Below, one piece after another: positions 1 to 9,136 of a DNA stretch of 64,000 bases (positions are counted from its first letter, which is position 1; every line of letters begins with the position of its first letter). The stretch is from RH-AL1 sp965214415. Lineage in GTDB: Bacteria > Pseudomonadota > Alphaproteobacteria > Rhizobiales > Beijerinckiaceae. Made by a program: the position numbers and the translations under genes. The DNA lies in assembly GCA_965214415.1 (NCBI GenBank), contig CBDCBQ010000003.1:1612001-1676000 (forward strand). Direction: 5' to 3'. The notes under the pieces were generated by a model that saw only the letters and a list, made by a program, of their open reading frames with translations, did not search any database and had not been told where the DNA came from.

Positions 1-128
1 TCGCGCACCTCGCCCCAGGCCTCTACCTGTCCGCGAGCCTCGGCTACACGGACAACCCGAGCGCGTTTTTCTTCGAGGACGAAGGGGCCTCGCTCGACGT
101 CATAAGCAGCCTCATCACCTTCTTCTGA
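1..128 (+). CDS. C-terminal fragment of a probable outer-membrane beta-barrel protein
   Basis: The window opens inside a reading frame (codons begin at position 3) that stops at TGA 126-128 and gives about 41 residues. The tail has alternating polar and aromatic residues (GLYLSASLGY near its start) and ends in Phe-Phe. A terminal aromatic residue after such a strand is typical of outer-membrane beta-barrel proteins recognised by the Bam machinery, so this is my inference. The family cannot be named because most of the gene lies to the left. It converges with the molybdenum hydroxylase operon, whose stop codon is 13 bp away. Confidence 0.45.
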   Translation, partial: AHLAPGLYLSASLGYTDNPSAFFFEDEGASLDVISSLITFF

Positions 129-141
129 ACCGAGCGCTTCC

Positions 142-2388
142 CTAGCTCAGCAGCTTGTCCAGCGTGATCGGGATATCGCGCACCCGCACCCCCGTCGCGT
201 GCCACACCGCGTTGGCGATGGCACCAGCGGTGCCCGTGATGCCGATCTCGCCGACGCCCTTGATACCGAGCGGGTTCACGTGCGGGTCGTGCTCCTCGAC
301 AAGGATCGCCTCGATCGAGGGAACGTCGGCGTTCACCGGCACGTGGTACTCGCCGAGATTGGCGTTCATCGGACGGCCCGAGCGCATGTCGAAGGCGGCG
401 TGCTCGTGCAGGGCGAACGAAACGCCCCAGACCATGCCGCCGTAATACTGGCTCTGCACCATGCGCGGGTTGATGATGCGGCCCGCCGCGAACGCGCCGA
501 CGAGCCGGCTCACCCGCATCTGCCCAAGCTCGGGATCGACTTTGATTTCGGCAAAGACGGCACCGTGCGCGTGCATCGCGTAGGTTTCCGTCGCCGCCTT
601 CTCGCCAGCCGCCTTGCCGGTCCCGACAATAGACCCATGTCCGGCGCGCGCGAGAATCGCCTCGAACGGCTCGCCGCGGTTCTCGTCGTCGCGGCGGACG
701 AGGCGGCCGTCACGCCCGACCACACCGGCATTGCCGGCGCCAAACAGCGGCGAGCGCTCGTCGTTGGTAGCAAGCTCGCCCAACTGTCGGATGACGTCGT
801 CGCCAGCCGCCTTGACCGCGGAGCCCGCCGTCGCCGTGCCGGCCGAGCCGCCAGCCATGCCACCGTTCGGCAGGTCGGACGTGCCCATCTCGAAGGCGAG
901 CTTCTCGTAGGCGATGCCGAGGCTGTCGGCGCCGATCTGGGCGAGGCTTGTCCACGCGCCCTGCCCCATGTCGTGCGCGCCGATCTGCAATAGGCCGGAC
1001 CCGTCGGCGCGTATAGTCGCGCGTGCCTCGGCCTGCATCATGAAGGCTGGAAACAGCGCCGTGCCGACGCCCCAGCCGACGAGCAAGCCATCCTCGTCAC
1101 GCATCTGGCGCGGTGCCAGCGGCCGGCCGGCCCAGCCGAAGCGCTCGGCGCCATGCTTGTAGCATTGACGCAGCGCCTTGGAGGAATACGGCTTGCCGGT
1201 GATCGGCTCGTTCTCAGCGTAGTTGCGCAGGCGGAACTCGAGCGGATCGATCCCGCACTTGTCGGCGAGCTCATCCATCGCGCTCTCCAGCGCGACGCTG
1301 CCCGAGGCCTCGCCGGGCGCCCGCATGAAGACCGGCGTGCCGATGTCGGCGCGCACGCCCTCATGCGACGAAGCGATCGCCTTGCTCGCGTAGATGTGCC
1401 GCGAGGCGTTGCCGGCTGGCTCGTAGAAATCGTCGAACGCGCTGGTCGTGGTCTTGGTGTGGTGATCGATCGCCGTTAGCGCGCCGTCGGCGTCGGCGCC
1501 GAGCCGAAGCGTCTGGCGCGTCGCGCCGCGGTGGCCGACGGGCCCGAACATCTGCTCGCGCCGCAGCACCAGCTTGACCGGCGCGTCAACAAGCTTGGCG
1601 GCGAGAATGCCGAGCACCTGCGGGCCGGTCATGATCGCTTTCGAGCCGAAGCCGCCGCCAAGGTACGGGCTACGGATGAGGATGTCGCCCGGGTCGATGC
1701 CGAGCAGGCCGCCGAGCCGGCCCTTGGCCATCGACATCGCCTGGCTCGGTGTGTCGAGCTCGAGCTTGCCGCCCTTCCAGTGCGCGACAATCGCGTGCGG
1801 CTCCATCGCGTTGTGGTACTGCGGCGCCGTCTCGTAGGTCTCCTCGATCTTGAGCTTCGCCTCGGCGAGGCGCGCGCCGACATCGCCGGAACCTTCGCTG
1901 CCGGGGCTGCCGGCACCCACCGCCTGTGGCGTATGCGGCTCGGTGGCGTCGAGCCCGATGCGTGCCTGCTCAACCTCGTATTTCGGCTTCAGCAGCGCGA
2001 CGCCCTCGGTCGCGGCCTCAAGCGTCTCCGCGATCACGACGGCGATCGGCTGATGCGCGTAGCGCACGTCGTGGTTCTGCAAGACGTCGATGCGAAACGC
2101 GAAGGGGTTGTCCTTCTTGTCCGGCGATTGCGCGAGCTTCGGCACGTTATCGGTCGTCATCACCTCGACGACGCCGGGATGCGCCCTGGCGCCGGCGACA
2201 TCGAGAGAGGTCACGCGACCGCGCGCGACAGAGGCCACGGCCAAGGCGGCATGCAGCATCCCATCGGGATGATTGTCAGCGGCATAGCGTGCCCCGCCGG
2301 TTACTTTGAGAAAGCCGTCGCGGCGGGTCATCGGCTGGCCGATGCTGGAGCCGTGACGGGCGCGCTCGATATCGATGGTCTCAGGCAT
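142..2388 (-). CDS. Xanthine dehydrogenase family, molybdopterin-binding (large) subunit
   Basis: Encodes 748 residues of an aldehyde oxidase/xanthine dehydrogenase large subunit, which carries the molybdenum cofactor and hydroxylates aldehydes or N-heterocycles. Visible family motifs are YLGGGFGSK, the FMRAPGEASG cofactor-binding segment, AHDMGQGAW, and GEIGITG near the C-terminus with the expected catalytic Glu714. The frame stays open upstream to 2706, but the ATG at 2388 is the better start: it begins the family-like N-terminus and overlaps the stop of the FAD subunit by 8 bp, implying translational coupling. It is the last gene of a three-subunit operon (2Fe-2S, FAD, Mo) in the PaoABC/YagTSR order. 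The substrate is not predictable. Confidence 0.9.
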   Translation of the reverse strand: MPETIDIERARHGSSIGQPMTRRDGFLKVTGGARYAADNHPDGMLHAALAVASVARGRVTSLDVAGARAHPGVVEVMTTDNVPKLAQSPDKKDNPFAFRIDVLQNHDVRYAHQPIAVVIAETLEAATEGVALLKPKYEVEQARIGLDATEPHTPQAVGAGSPGSEGSGDVGARLAEAKLKIEETYETAPQYHNAMEPHAIVAHWKGGKLELDTPSQAMSMAKGRLGGLLGIDPGDILIRSPYLGGGFGSKAIMTGPQVLGILAAKLVDAPVKLVLRREQMFGPVGHRGATRQTLRLGADADGALTAIDHHTKTTTSAFDDFYEPAGNASRHIYASKAIASSHEGVRADIGTPVFMRAPGEASGSVALESAMDELADKCGIDPLEFRLRNYAENEPITGKPYSSKALRQCYKHGAERFGWAGRPLAPRQMRDEDGLLVGWGVGTALFPAFMMQAEARATIRADGSGLLQIGAHDMGQGAWTSLAQIGADSLGIAYEKLAFEMGTSDLPNGGMAGGSAGTATAGSAVKAAGDDVIRQLGELATNDERSPLFGAGNAGVVGRDGRLVRRDDENRGEPFEAILARAGHGSIVGTGKAAGEKAATETYAMHAHGAVFAEIKVDPELGQMRVSRLVGAFAAGRIINPRMVQSQYYGGMVWGVSFALHEHAAFDMRSGRPMNANLGEYHVPVNADVPSIEAILVEEHDPHVNPLGIKGVGEIGITGTAGAIANAVWHATGVRVRDIPITLDKLLS

Positions 2389-3433
2389 GGATTGCGGCTC
2401 CCGGCGCGAAGGCCGATGCGGGAAGGGCAGGCACGCGATCGGGCGTCCCAGCGGCGGCGAGGGCAAGGGCTCGGGCAACGATGCGACGCCCGAGCTCGAT
2501 CTTGAAAGCGTTGTCGCCGGCTGGCTTCGCGCCGGCGAAGGCCGCGTCCGCGGCTTGGCGAAAGAGCGCCCTGTCCGGCGCCGCACCGACCAGCGCGCGC
2601 TCGGCCGCATGAGCGCGCCACGGCTTGGCCGCGACGCCGCCCAGGGCGATCCGCGCCTCGGCGATCGTGTCGCCGTCCATCCGTAACGCGACGGCGGCGG
2701 AGACAACGGCGAATGCGTAAGAGGTCCGCTCCCGAACTTTCAGATAGCGCGCGTTGCCGGCGAACCCTGCAGCGTTGGCCGGCAGGCGCACGGCGACGAT
2801 GAGGTCGCCCGGCTCCAACGCGCTTTCGCGCTCGGGCGTCGTGCCCGGCAGAAGGTGGAACGCCTCCAGCGGCACCTCGCGGGCACCGCCCTTGCCGACG
2901 ATCTCGACGATCGCGTCGAGCGCGACGAGCGGCACGCAGAAGTCGGATGGGTGCGTGGCGATGCAGTGATCGCTCCAGCCGAGCACGGCGGAGAGCCGCG
3001 TCAGGCCGCCGATCGCGCCGCAGCCAGTGCCGGCCTCGCGCTTGTTGCAGGCGCTCGCGGTGTCGTAGAAATACTGGCAGCGGGTTCGCTGCAGGACATT
3101 GCCGGCGGTGGTCGCCGCATTGCGCAGCTGCGCCGACGCACCCGACAACAGCGCCTCCGCCACCGCCGGAAACGCCTTGGAGAAACGCCGATCGTGGGCG
3201 AGGTCGCTGTTGCGAACGAGCGCGCCGATGCGGACGCCGCCGTCGTCACGCCACTCGATCGTGTCGAGACCGGGGAGATGGGTGACATCGACGAGGATGT
3301 CCGGCCGCGTGATGTTGCCCTTCATCAAGTCGAGCAAATTGGTGCCGGCCGCGAGGTAGGTCGCCCCAGGCCGCGCCGCCGCCGCGATGGCGGCATCGAC
3401 GTCGGCGGGGCGGACGTATTCGAAATCTTTCAC
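2381..3433 (-). CDS. Xanthine dehydrogenase family, FAD-binding subunit with 4Fe-4S insert
   Basis: A 350-residue FAD subunit that carries electrons from the 2Fe-2S subunit to FAD. The FAD-binding stretch YLAAGTNLLDLMKG lies at about residues 26-39. A Cys-rich insert (Cys119, Cys129, Cys138, then Cys157 or Cys166) matches the extra 4Fe-4S cluster known in the PaoB/YagS branch and absent from classical xanthine dehydrogenases. The start is GTG at 3433: it overlaps the TGA of the preceding gene as GTGA and opens directly into the family sequence, although the frame is open up to 4045. Unlike E. coli PaoA, the partner 2Fe-2S subunit here has no Tat signal, so the complex is probably cytoplasmic. 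Confidence 0.9.
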   Translation of the reverse strand: MKDFEYVRPADVDAAIAAAARPGATYLAAGTNLLDLMKGNITRPDILVDVTHLPGLDTIEWRDDGGVRIGALVRNSDLAHDRRFSKAFPAVAEALLSGASAQLRNAATTAGNVLQRTRCQYFYDTASACNKREAGTGCGAIGGLTRLSAVLGWSDHCIATHPSDFCVPLVALDAIVEIVGKGGAREVPLEAFHLLPGTTPERESALEPGDLIVAVRLPANAAGFAGNARYLKVRERTSYAFAVVSAAVALRMDGDTIAEARIALGGVAAKPWRAHAAERALVGAAPDRALFRQAADAAFAGAKPAGDNAFKIELGRRIVARALALAAAGTPDRVPALPASAFAPGAAIHA

Positions 3434-3927
3434 GCCGCGCGCTCCTCGGATTTGGCGCCCATCCGGACCTGCCCGTCGGCCACCGCCTGGGCGATGCCGA
3501 TATAGGCGCCGCAACGGCAGAGGTTGCCGCTCATCGCCTCGCGGATACGCTCGGGATCGTTGCCCGTCTGCGCCTCGGAGACGAGGCCGATCGCGCTCAT
3601 GATCTGGCCGGGCGTGCAGAACCCGCACTGAAACCCATCGTGATCGATGAAGGCCGCCTGCATCGGGTGCAGCGCGTCGCCATGGGCGAGGCCCTCGATC
3701 GTCGTGATCGACGCGCCATCGTGGCTGATCGCGAGGGCGAGGCAGGAGTTGATGCGTCGCCCGTCGACGAGGACGGTGCAGGCGCCGCATTGGCCGCGAT
3801 CGCAGCCCTTCTTGGTGCCGGTGAGGTGGAGGCGCTCGCGTAAGAGATCGAGCAGGGTCACGCGGGGATCGTCCATGGTGACGGCGTGATGGGCGCCGTT
3901 GATGGTGAGCGCGATGTCGAGTGCCAT
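3430..3927 (-). CDS. Xanthine dehydrogenase family, 2Fe-2S subunit
   Basis: A 165-residue small subunit with two 2Fe-2S clusters. The plant-ferredoxin-type cluster uses Cys42, Cys47, Cys50 and Cys62 (GCDRGQCGAC motif). The second uses Cys101 and Cys104 (CGFC) plus Cys137 and Cys139 (CRC). The N-terminus starts directly with the ferredoxin fold and has no Tat or Sec signal. It is the first gene of the three-gene operon, 4 bp overlapping the FAD subunit gene. The promoter must lie in the 271-bp divergent gap shared with the FAD oxidoreductase gene. Confidence 0.92.
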   Translation of the reverse strand: MALDIALTINGAHHAVTMDDPRVTLLDLLRERLHLTGTKKGCDRGQCGACTVLVDGRRINSCLALAISHDGASITTIEGLAHGDALHPMQAAFIDHDGFQCGFCTPGQIMSAIGLVSEAQTGNDPERIREAMSGNLCRCGAYIGIAQAVADGQVRMGAKSEERAA

Positions 3928-4198
3928 TCATGTCCTTGCGCGGAAGGTGTCGGCGGCGGTAGGCCCAGCCGCACGACAGACACATAGGTGGCCTGCGCCG
4001 GAATGGAACAGCAGGGCCGGCTCCGCAGCCCAACCTGCCGTGCATGCCACAAACAATGCCGGTCTAACGAAAGTTGACACGAAAAGTTAAGTTTGATTGG
4101 TCCTGTTGACCCGACTTTAGGGTAAATATTAGTTCGCATTTGTCCTAATCAGCTAAGTTACTTAGGGTTAGCTTCCAAATGCGGAGTTGCGTGAAGTC
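3928..4198. promoter_or_regulatory. AT-rich divergent intergenic region with promoter-like and operator-like motifs
   Basis: A 271-bp gap between the 2Fe-2S gene (minus) and the FAD oxidoreductase gene (plus). From about 4060 to 4185 it is far more AT-rich than its surroundings. It holds TTGACA at 4074-4079 and TTGACC at 4106-4111, both -35-like, with TAAATATTAG at 4123-4132 as a possible -10 region. An inverted repeat AGCTAA (4151-4156) / TTAGCT (4168-4173) lies between this and the plus-strand start and could be an operator. Motifs are read by eye; no start site is proven. Confidence 0.5.
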
Positions 4199-5476
4199 AT
4201 GGCCATGATCGCTGCGGTCGCCATCGTCGGCGCCGGTCCCTACGGTCTCTCACTCGCCGCTCATCTCGCGGCCCGCGGCGTCGAGCCGCTCGTGTTCGGG
4301 CCGCCGATGGCGAGCTGGCGTAATGGGATGCCGCGCGGAATGCGGCTCAAGTCCGAAGGCTTCGCGTCGCGCCTGTTCGACCCCGGCGATGCCTTGTCGT
4401 TGAAGCAGTTCTGCGCCGACGAGGGTCTCCCCTACGCCGACCTCGACAAGCCCGTACCGGTGGAGACGTTCACAGCCTACGGCGAGGCCTTCCAGAGGCG
4501 CTTCGTCCCGCAGGTCGATCCGCGCATGGTGCGCCATGTCGCGACGTCGCCCGACGGCTTCGTGCTCAAGCTCGAGGACGGCACCCGCGTCGCGGCGCGG
4601 CGCGTCGTGCTGGCGACGGGCATCGCGCCCTACAAGCACATCCCGGCCATGTTGCGAGGCCTGTCGCCGGCGCGCATGACCCACACCTGCGACCACGCCG
4701 ATTATTCCTCGTTCGCCGGACAACGCGTCGTGGTGATCGGCGCCGGCGCCTCCGCGGTCGACGCGGCGGCGGCGCTCCAACGCGGCGGGGCCACGGCGAG
4801 CCTCGTCAGCCGGCATTCTGAGGTGCGCTTCTATGCCGGCGGCAACCCGCGCGGTTGGCGTGAGCGTATCGCCGCGCCGATGACCCCGCTCGGTCCAGGC
4901 TGGAAGAAGCTGTTCTGCGTCAAGGCGCCGCTGCTGTTCCGCGCCCTGCCGACGCGCCTGCGCATCGCGATCGTCCGCCGCTATCTCGGCCCGGCGCCCG
5001 GCTGGTTCGCGCGTGAAGATTTCGAGGGCAAGGTCGCGCTGCACCTCTCCTCGGCCATCGTCGCCGCGACCGAGACCGCGACCGGTGTCGCGCTCGTGCT
5101 GGCGGGACCCGACGGCGACCGGCGCTTGATCGAGGCCGATCACGTGGTCGCGGGCACGGGCTACGGCGTCGACATCGACCGCCTCGACTTTCTCGACCCA
5201 GCCCTTGCCGCGGGCATCGCGCGCAACCTCGCCGCGCCGCAACTGTCGTCGCGCTTCGAAACCTCGGTGCCCGGCCTTTACATGGTCGGCCCCGCCGCCG
5301 CCTACGAGTTCGGCCCGCTGCTGCGTTTCGTGTGCGGCGCCGGGTTCGCCGCGCGTCGGGTCACCGGCCATTTGGCGACCGCCGAGCGACGCGCGAAGGC
5401 GCGACGACAGATTGTCCCTCGACCGGTCCCCGATCCTGTCGCCGAGCCTCGTCTCGGAGGCAGCCCGGCATGCTGA
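4199..5476 (+). CDS. FAD-dependent NAD(P)-binding oxidoreductase (flavin monooxygenase/N-hydroxylase-like)
   Basis: A 425-residue flavoprotein. GAGPYG at residues 11-16 is the FAD dinucleotide-binding motif. LATG at 138-141 is the conserved strand that often precedes the second domain, GAGAS at 181-185 is the NAD(P)H-binding Rossmann motif, and GTGYG near residue 325 matches the C-terminal motif of lysine/ornithine N-hydroxylases and related flavin monooxygenases. ATG 4199 is chosen over the in-frame TTG at 4187 because it begins MAMIAAVAIVGAG. Its stop overlaps the start of the ATP-grasp gene (ATGCTGA), so the two are probably made together and act in one pathway. The substrate is unknown; a simple pyridine-nucleotide oxidoreductase is the main alternative. 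Confidence 0.8.
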   Translation: MAMIAAVAIVGAGPYGLSLAAHLAARGVEPLVFGPPMASWRNGMPRGMRLKSEGFASRLFDPGDALSLKQFCADEGLPYADLDKPVPVETFTAYGEAFQRRFVPQVDPRMVRHVATSPDGFVLKLEDGTRVAARRVVLATGIAPYKHIPAMLRGLSPARMTHTCDHADYSSFAGQRVVVIGAGASAVDAAAALQRGGATASLVSRHSEVRFYAGGNPRGWRERIAAPMTPLGPGWKKLFCVKAPLLFRALPTRLRIAIVRRYLGPAPGWFAREDFEGKVALHLSSAIVAATETATGVALVLAGPDGDRRLIEADHVVAGTGYGVDIDRLDFLDPALAAGIARNLAAPQLSSRFETSVPGLYMVGPAAAYEFGPLLRFVCGAGFAARRVTGHLATAERRAKARRQIVPRPVPDPVAEPRLGGSPAC

Positions 5477-6807
5477 CGACCAAGGCGCCACCGCGCATCC
5501 TGTTCGTCAGCCTCGGCAACGACGTCGCCTCCGACCGCATCGTCGCGGCGATGGGCCGCCTCGGCGCGCGCTGCGCGATCCTCGGCGCGCCGGACGTCTT
5601 CGCGGCGCAGTCGAGGTTCGCCGAGCGCGTGTACCCGCTGCCGCGCCGCGGCGGCTCGTGGGCCCGCGGCCTGTTTCTCGGCATCGGCCTCGCCCGGATC
5701 GCACGCGACTTTCGTCCGGACTTGGTGATCCCGCTCGACGAGTTCTCGGCGCAATCGCTGCGCGATCCCAAGCTCTATCGGCGCGCCGCCCGCGAGGTTC
5801 GGGCGCTCCTTTCAGCGTCGTTTGGAAGCCCGGAGACGTTCGCGACGCTATGCAGCCGGCACCAGCTCGTCGAGCTGGCGGCATCGCTTGGCATCGCCAC
5901 CCCGACGCAGGTACCGATAGAGGATCTCGCGACCGCGCGCCGCGTCGTCGCCGAACTCGGCTACCCGATCGTCCTCAAGCGCGAGCAGACATGCGGCGGC
6001 GCCGGTGTCGCGATCGTCCACAACGACGCGGCGCTTGCGGACGCGTTCCGCCGTGCCGCCGCGAAGGCCGCGACGAAGCGCCGGGTGCAGCGCCTGCTCG
6101 CCCGCGACGTCGATGCGGACAGCGCCCTCGTGCTGCAGCGTCACGTTGCCGGCGCGCTCGCCTTTCGCGTTTTGGCCTGCAAGGACGGTCACGTCCTCGA
6201 TGGGATCAGTTTCCGCTCGGATTGCGTCCACCCGCCTGTGACGGGGGCCAGCACAGTGCTGACGCCGATCGAGCGGCCCGACATGGATGCCGCCGCCGAA
6301 CGCCTCGTCGCGGAACTTGGCTGCTCCGGTCTGGTCTCGCTGGACTTCTTGCTGCCAATCGACGGTCTCGCCGTCTTCATCGAGCTGAACGCGCGGCCTG
6401 TCGCGAGCGGCCATCTCGGTCGCCTGCTCGGCCACGACATCTATGCCGCCCTGCTCGGAGCGACCTGCGGACATCGCGATAACGCGGTCGCGACGACAAC
6501 ACCCCCGCCCGAGCAAATCGCGCTGTTTCCGCGCGAACTCGACCGCGATCCGCGCAGCACGACATTGGCCGCCGGTAGCGTCCTGCACGATATCCCGTGG
6601 GATGACCCGGCCTCTCTCGCGGCGCATGGGCGCTGGCTCGCGCAACGTCACCCCGACGACGGCGCCCGCCTCGCCAGCCTGCTCGGCATCGAGCCTCGGA
6701 CCGAGCAGCCCACGCGGCGCGGCGCACGTCTCCTGCGCGTTGGGCGCGCGATTTTCGCCGCGATCGAGAGCCTGCTCGACTTGCGCGGACCCGCCTCGGC
6801 GAAATGA
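5470..6807 (+). CDS. ATP-grasp domain ligase-like protein
   Basis: A 445-residue protein with an N-terminal Rossmann-like preATP-grasp domain (residues 1-100) and an ATP-grasp domain (about 120-330). Lys170 in PIVLKREQTCGGAG is the nucleotide-binding Lys with its glycine-rich lid, and FIELNARP carries the metal ligands Glu305 and Asn307. ATP-grasp enzymes activate a carboxylate as acyl phosphate and join it to an amine, thiol or similar group. The start ATG at 5470 overlaps the stop of the FAD oxidoreductase gene by 7 bp. The C-terminal about 110 residues have no domain I can name. The pairing of a flavin oxygenase with an ATP-grasp ligase suggests a small biosynthetic cassette; the product cannot be read from sequence. 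Confidence 0.78.
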   Translation: MLTTKAPPRILFVSLGNDVASDRIVAAMGRLGARCAILGAPDVFAAQSRFAERVYPLPRRGGSWARGLFLGIGLARIARDFRPDLVIPLDEFSAQSLRDPKLYRRAAREVRALLSASFGSPETFATLCSRHQLVELAASLGIATPTQVPIEDLATARRVVAELGYPIVLKREQTCGGAGVAIVHNDAALADAFRRAAAKAATKRRVQRLLARDVDADSALVLQRHVAGALAFRVLACKDGHVLDGISFRSDCVHPPVTGASTVLTPIERPDMDAAAERLVAELGCSGLVSLDFLLPIDGLAVFIELNARPVASGHLGRLLGHDIYAALLGATCGHRDNAVATTTPPPEQIALFPRELDRDPRSTTLAAGSVLHDIPWDDPASLAAHGRWLAQRHPDDGARLASLLGIEPRTEQPTRRGARLLRVGRAIFAAIESLLDLRGPASAK

Positions 6808-6826
6808 TGCCGAGGCGGTGAGCCGC

Positions 6827-9136
6827 TCAGGCCCCCGTCGTCTGCTTGGCGACCGGCAGCGCCCGGATGCGCCGACCGATCGCGGCGAAGATGGCGTTGG
6901 TGATCGCCGGCGCGACAGGCGGCACGCCCGGCTCGCCGACGCCGCCCATCGGGTGCGCGTAATCGTTGTTCGGCACGATATGCACGTGCACCTCCTTCGG
7001 CGCGCCGTCGATCCTGAGGATCTCGTAGCCGTCGAAGTTGTTTTGCTGCGCACGACCGCCCTTGAACGTGATCTCGGACATGAGCGCGAGACCCATGCCC
7101 ATCACCACCGCGCCCTCCATCTGCGACTTGACGCGTTCCGGATTGACGACCGGCCCGCAATCGATCGCGATGTCGACGCGCTTCGTCGTCACCTTGCCCT
7201 TCGCATCGACCTCCACCTCGGCCGCGACGGCCGTGTAGGTGACGAACGAATAGTGCCCGGCGATGCCGAGGCCCGAGCCTTTCGGCATCTCCCGTCCCCA
7301 GCCGATCGCCTTGGACGCCATCTCGATCACGTTCCGAAGTCGGCCGGTGTCGACGGGATAGACGTTGGGGTCCTCACCGTGGTTCCAGCTATCCTGGAGC
7401 GAGCGCGGATCGATGCGGCGCGCCGGACCGATCAGCTCGAGCAGGTAGTCCTTCGGATCGCGACCCGCCGCGTGCGCCAGCTCGGCGACGAAGCTCTGCG
7501 TGGCGAAGGCATGCGGAATGTTCGACACCGAACGAAACCAGCCGATCCGTACATGCGCGTCGGCGGCCGGGTTCTCCATGCGGATGTTCTCGATGTCGTA
7601 AGGCAGATTCACGAGGCCCATGCCGAGCTCGAACGGCATCTCGTGATCGGCGCCGGCGGCGAAGATCGAGCCGATCGTCGGCGCGGCCGAGCGATGCAGC
7701 CAGGCGACCGGCTTGCCGTTCGCGTCGAGCCCCGCCTCGAGATGCTCGGCCGAGACCGTGTGGTAGTAGCCGTGGTGGATGTCGTCGTCGCGGGTCCACA
7801 CGAGCTTGACCGGCTTGCCGGCCGCCTTCGAGCACAGCGCGGCCTCGACCACGTAGTCCGGCTTCGACTTGCGGCCGAAACCGCCGCCGAGCATCGTGAC
7901 GTGCACGGTGACCTTGTCGTCCGCGAGCCCGAGGCGCTTGGCGACGTTGTCGTGCGCGGCCTGGGGTGACTGCACGCAGGCCCAGACCTCGCAGCTGCCG
8001 TCGTCCTTGACGTGGGCGACCGCCGCCGGCGTCTCCATCGGCGCCTGCACGAGATGCGGCACGTAATAGTCGGCCGAGACCTTCGTCACGGCCTTGGCCA
8101 TCGCGGCATCGACGTCGCCCTGGTTGCGCACCACCTTACCAGGCGCCTGCGAGGCGGCGACCAGCTTGGAACGGTAGGCGTCCGAATCGTAGGACGCGTT
8201 CGGCCCTTCGTCCCAGGTGATCTTGAGGGCCTCGCGGCCCTTCATCGCGGCGTAGGTGTTGGTCGCGATGACGGCAACGCCGCCGAGCGGCTGAAACTTC
8301 ACCGGCGCCACGGCGGGCTCGATGATCAGCGTCTTGATGACGCCCGGGATCTTGAGCGCCTCGCTCTCGTCGACATGCTTGACCGCGCCGCCGAACACCG
8401 GGCAGCGCGCGACCACGGCATGCAGCATGCCGTCGATCTTGTGGTCCATGCCGTAGACGGCCTTGCCGGTCGAGATCGCGAAGTTGTCGTAGATCCCGAC
8501 GTTGCCCTTGCCGATGTACTTGAAGTCGGCCGGGTCCTTCAGCGCCACGGTCTCGCGCGCCGGCACCGGCTCGTCGGCCGCCGCCTTGGCGAGTGCACCG
8601 TAGCCGAGAGTCTGGCCGGACTTGGCGTGCGTCACGGCATGCGCCTTGGCAACGCATTCGCTTGCGGGCACGCCCCATTGCTTGGCGGCGGCCGACACCA
8701 GCATCATGCGCGCCGAGGCGCCGGCGTGGCGCATGTGCATGAAGAGCTGGCGGGTCGAGCGTGAGCCGTCGGTGTCCTCGTTGCCGTACTTGCCTTCGTT
8801 GCCGTCGGCCTGGACGATGCGGATCTTGTCCCAATCGGCCTCGAGCTCATCGCCGATGATGATGCCCCAGCCGGTCCGCACGCCCTGCCCCATGTCGGAG
8901 CGCTGGCAGGTGATGGTGACGATGCCGTCGTCGGCGATGGCGACGAACAGCTTGGGATCGTCACGCCAGCCGTTCGGCATGCCATCGGCGCCGAAGCCGG
9001 CCGCCTCGGCCGACCTGCAGGCGGCGAGCGACACCGCGACGACGAGGCCGCTCATGCCCGCGAGCATGCCGCGGCGGCTGAGATTTAACACGGGCGCGGG
9101 CTCGGCGAAGGCCGGGTAGACGTGATCGTGAGTCAT
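6827..9136 (-). CDS. Tat-exported molybdopterin-binding oxidoreductase, IorB-like large subunit
   Basis: Encodes 769 residues of the isoquinoline 1-oxidoreductase beta-subunit family of Mo hydroxylases. The N-terminus has a twin-arginine signal (SRRGMLAGM, about residues 21-29) followed by a hydrophobic stretch ending in LAAC, so Tat export and possibly lipidation are likely. Family motifs include RSDMGQGVRTGW, MLGGGFGRK and VGEPGVPPVAP with predicted catalytic Glu735. ATG 9136 overlaps the stop of the 2Fe-2S gene by 1 bp (TGATG). This family usually lacks an FAD subunit and passes electrons to cytochromes; none is encoded next to it here. It belongs to a different family from the enzyme at 142-3927. 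Confidence 0.9.
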   Translation of the reverse strand: MTHDHVYPAFAEPAPVLNLSRRGMLAGMSGLVVAVSLAACRSAEAAGFGADGMPNGWRDDPKLFVAIADDGIVTITCQRSDMGQGVRTGWGIIIGDELEADWDKIRIVQADGNEGKYGNEDTDGSRSTRQLFMHMRHAGASARMMLVSAAAKQWGVPASECVAKAHAVTHAKSGQTLGYGALAKAAADEPVPARETVALKDPADFKYIGKGNVGIYDNFAISTGKAVYGMDHKIDGMLHAVVARCPVFGGAVKHVDESEALKIPGVIKTLIIEPAVAPVKFQPLGGVAVIATNTYAAMKGREALKITWDEGPNASYDSDAYRSKLVAASQAPGKVVRNQGDVDAAMAKAVTKVSADYYVPHLVQAPMETPAAVAHVKDDGSCEVWACVQSPQAAHDNVAKRLGLADDKVTVHVTMLGGGFGRKSKPDYVVEAALCSKAAGKPVKLVWTRDDDIHHGYYHTVSAEHLEAGLDANGKPVAWLHRSAAPTIGSIFAAGADHEMPFELGMGLVNLPYDIENIRMENPAADAHVRIGWFRSVSNIPHAFATQSFVAELAHAAGRDPKDYLLELIGPARRIDPRSLQDSWNHGEDPNVYPVDTGRLRNVIEMASKAIGWGREMPKGSGLGIAGHYSFVTYTAVAAEVEVDAKGKVTTKRVDIAIDCGPVVNPERVKSQMEGAVVMGMGLALMSEITFKGGRAQQNNFDGYEILRIDGAPKEVHVHIVPNNDYAHPMGGVGEPGVPPVAPAITNAIFAAIGRRIRALPVAKQTTGA

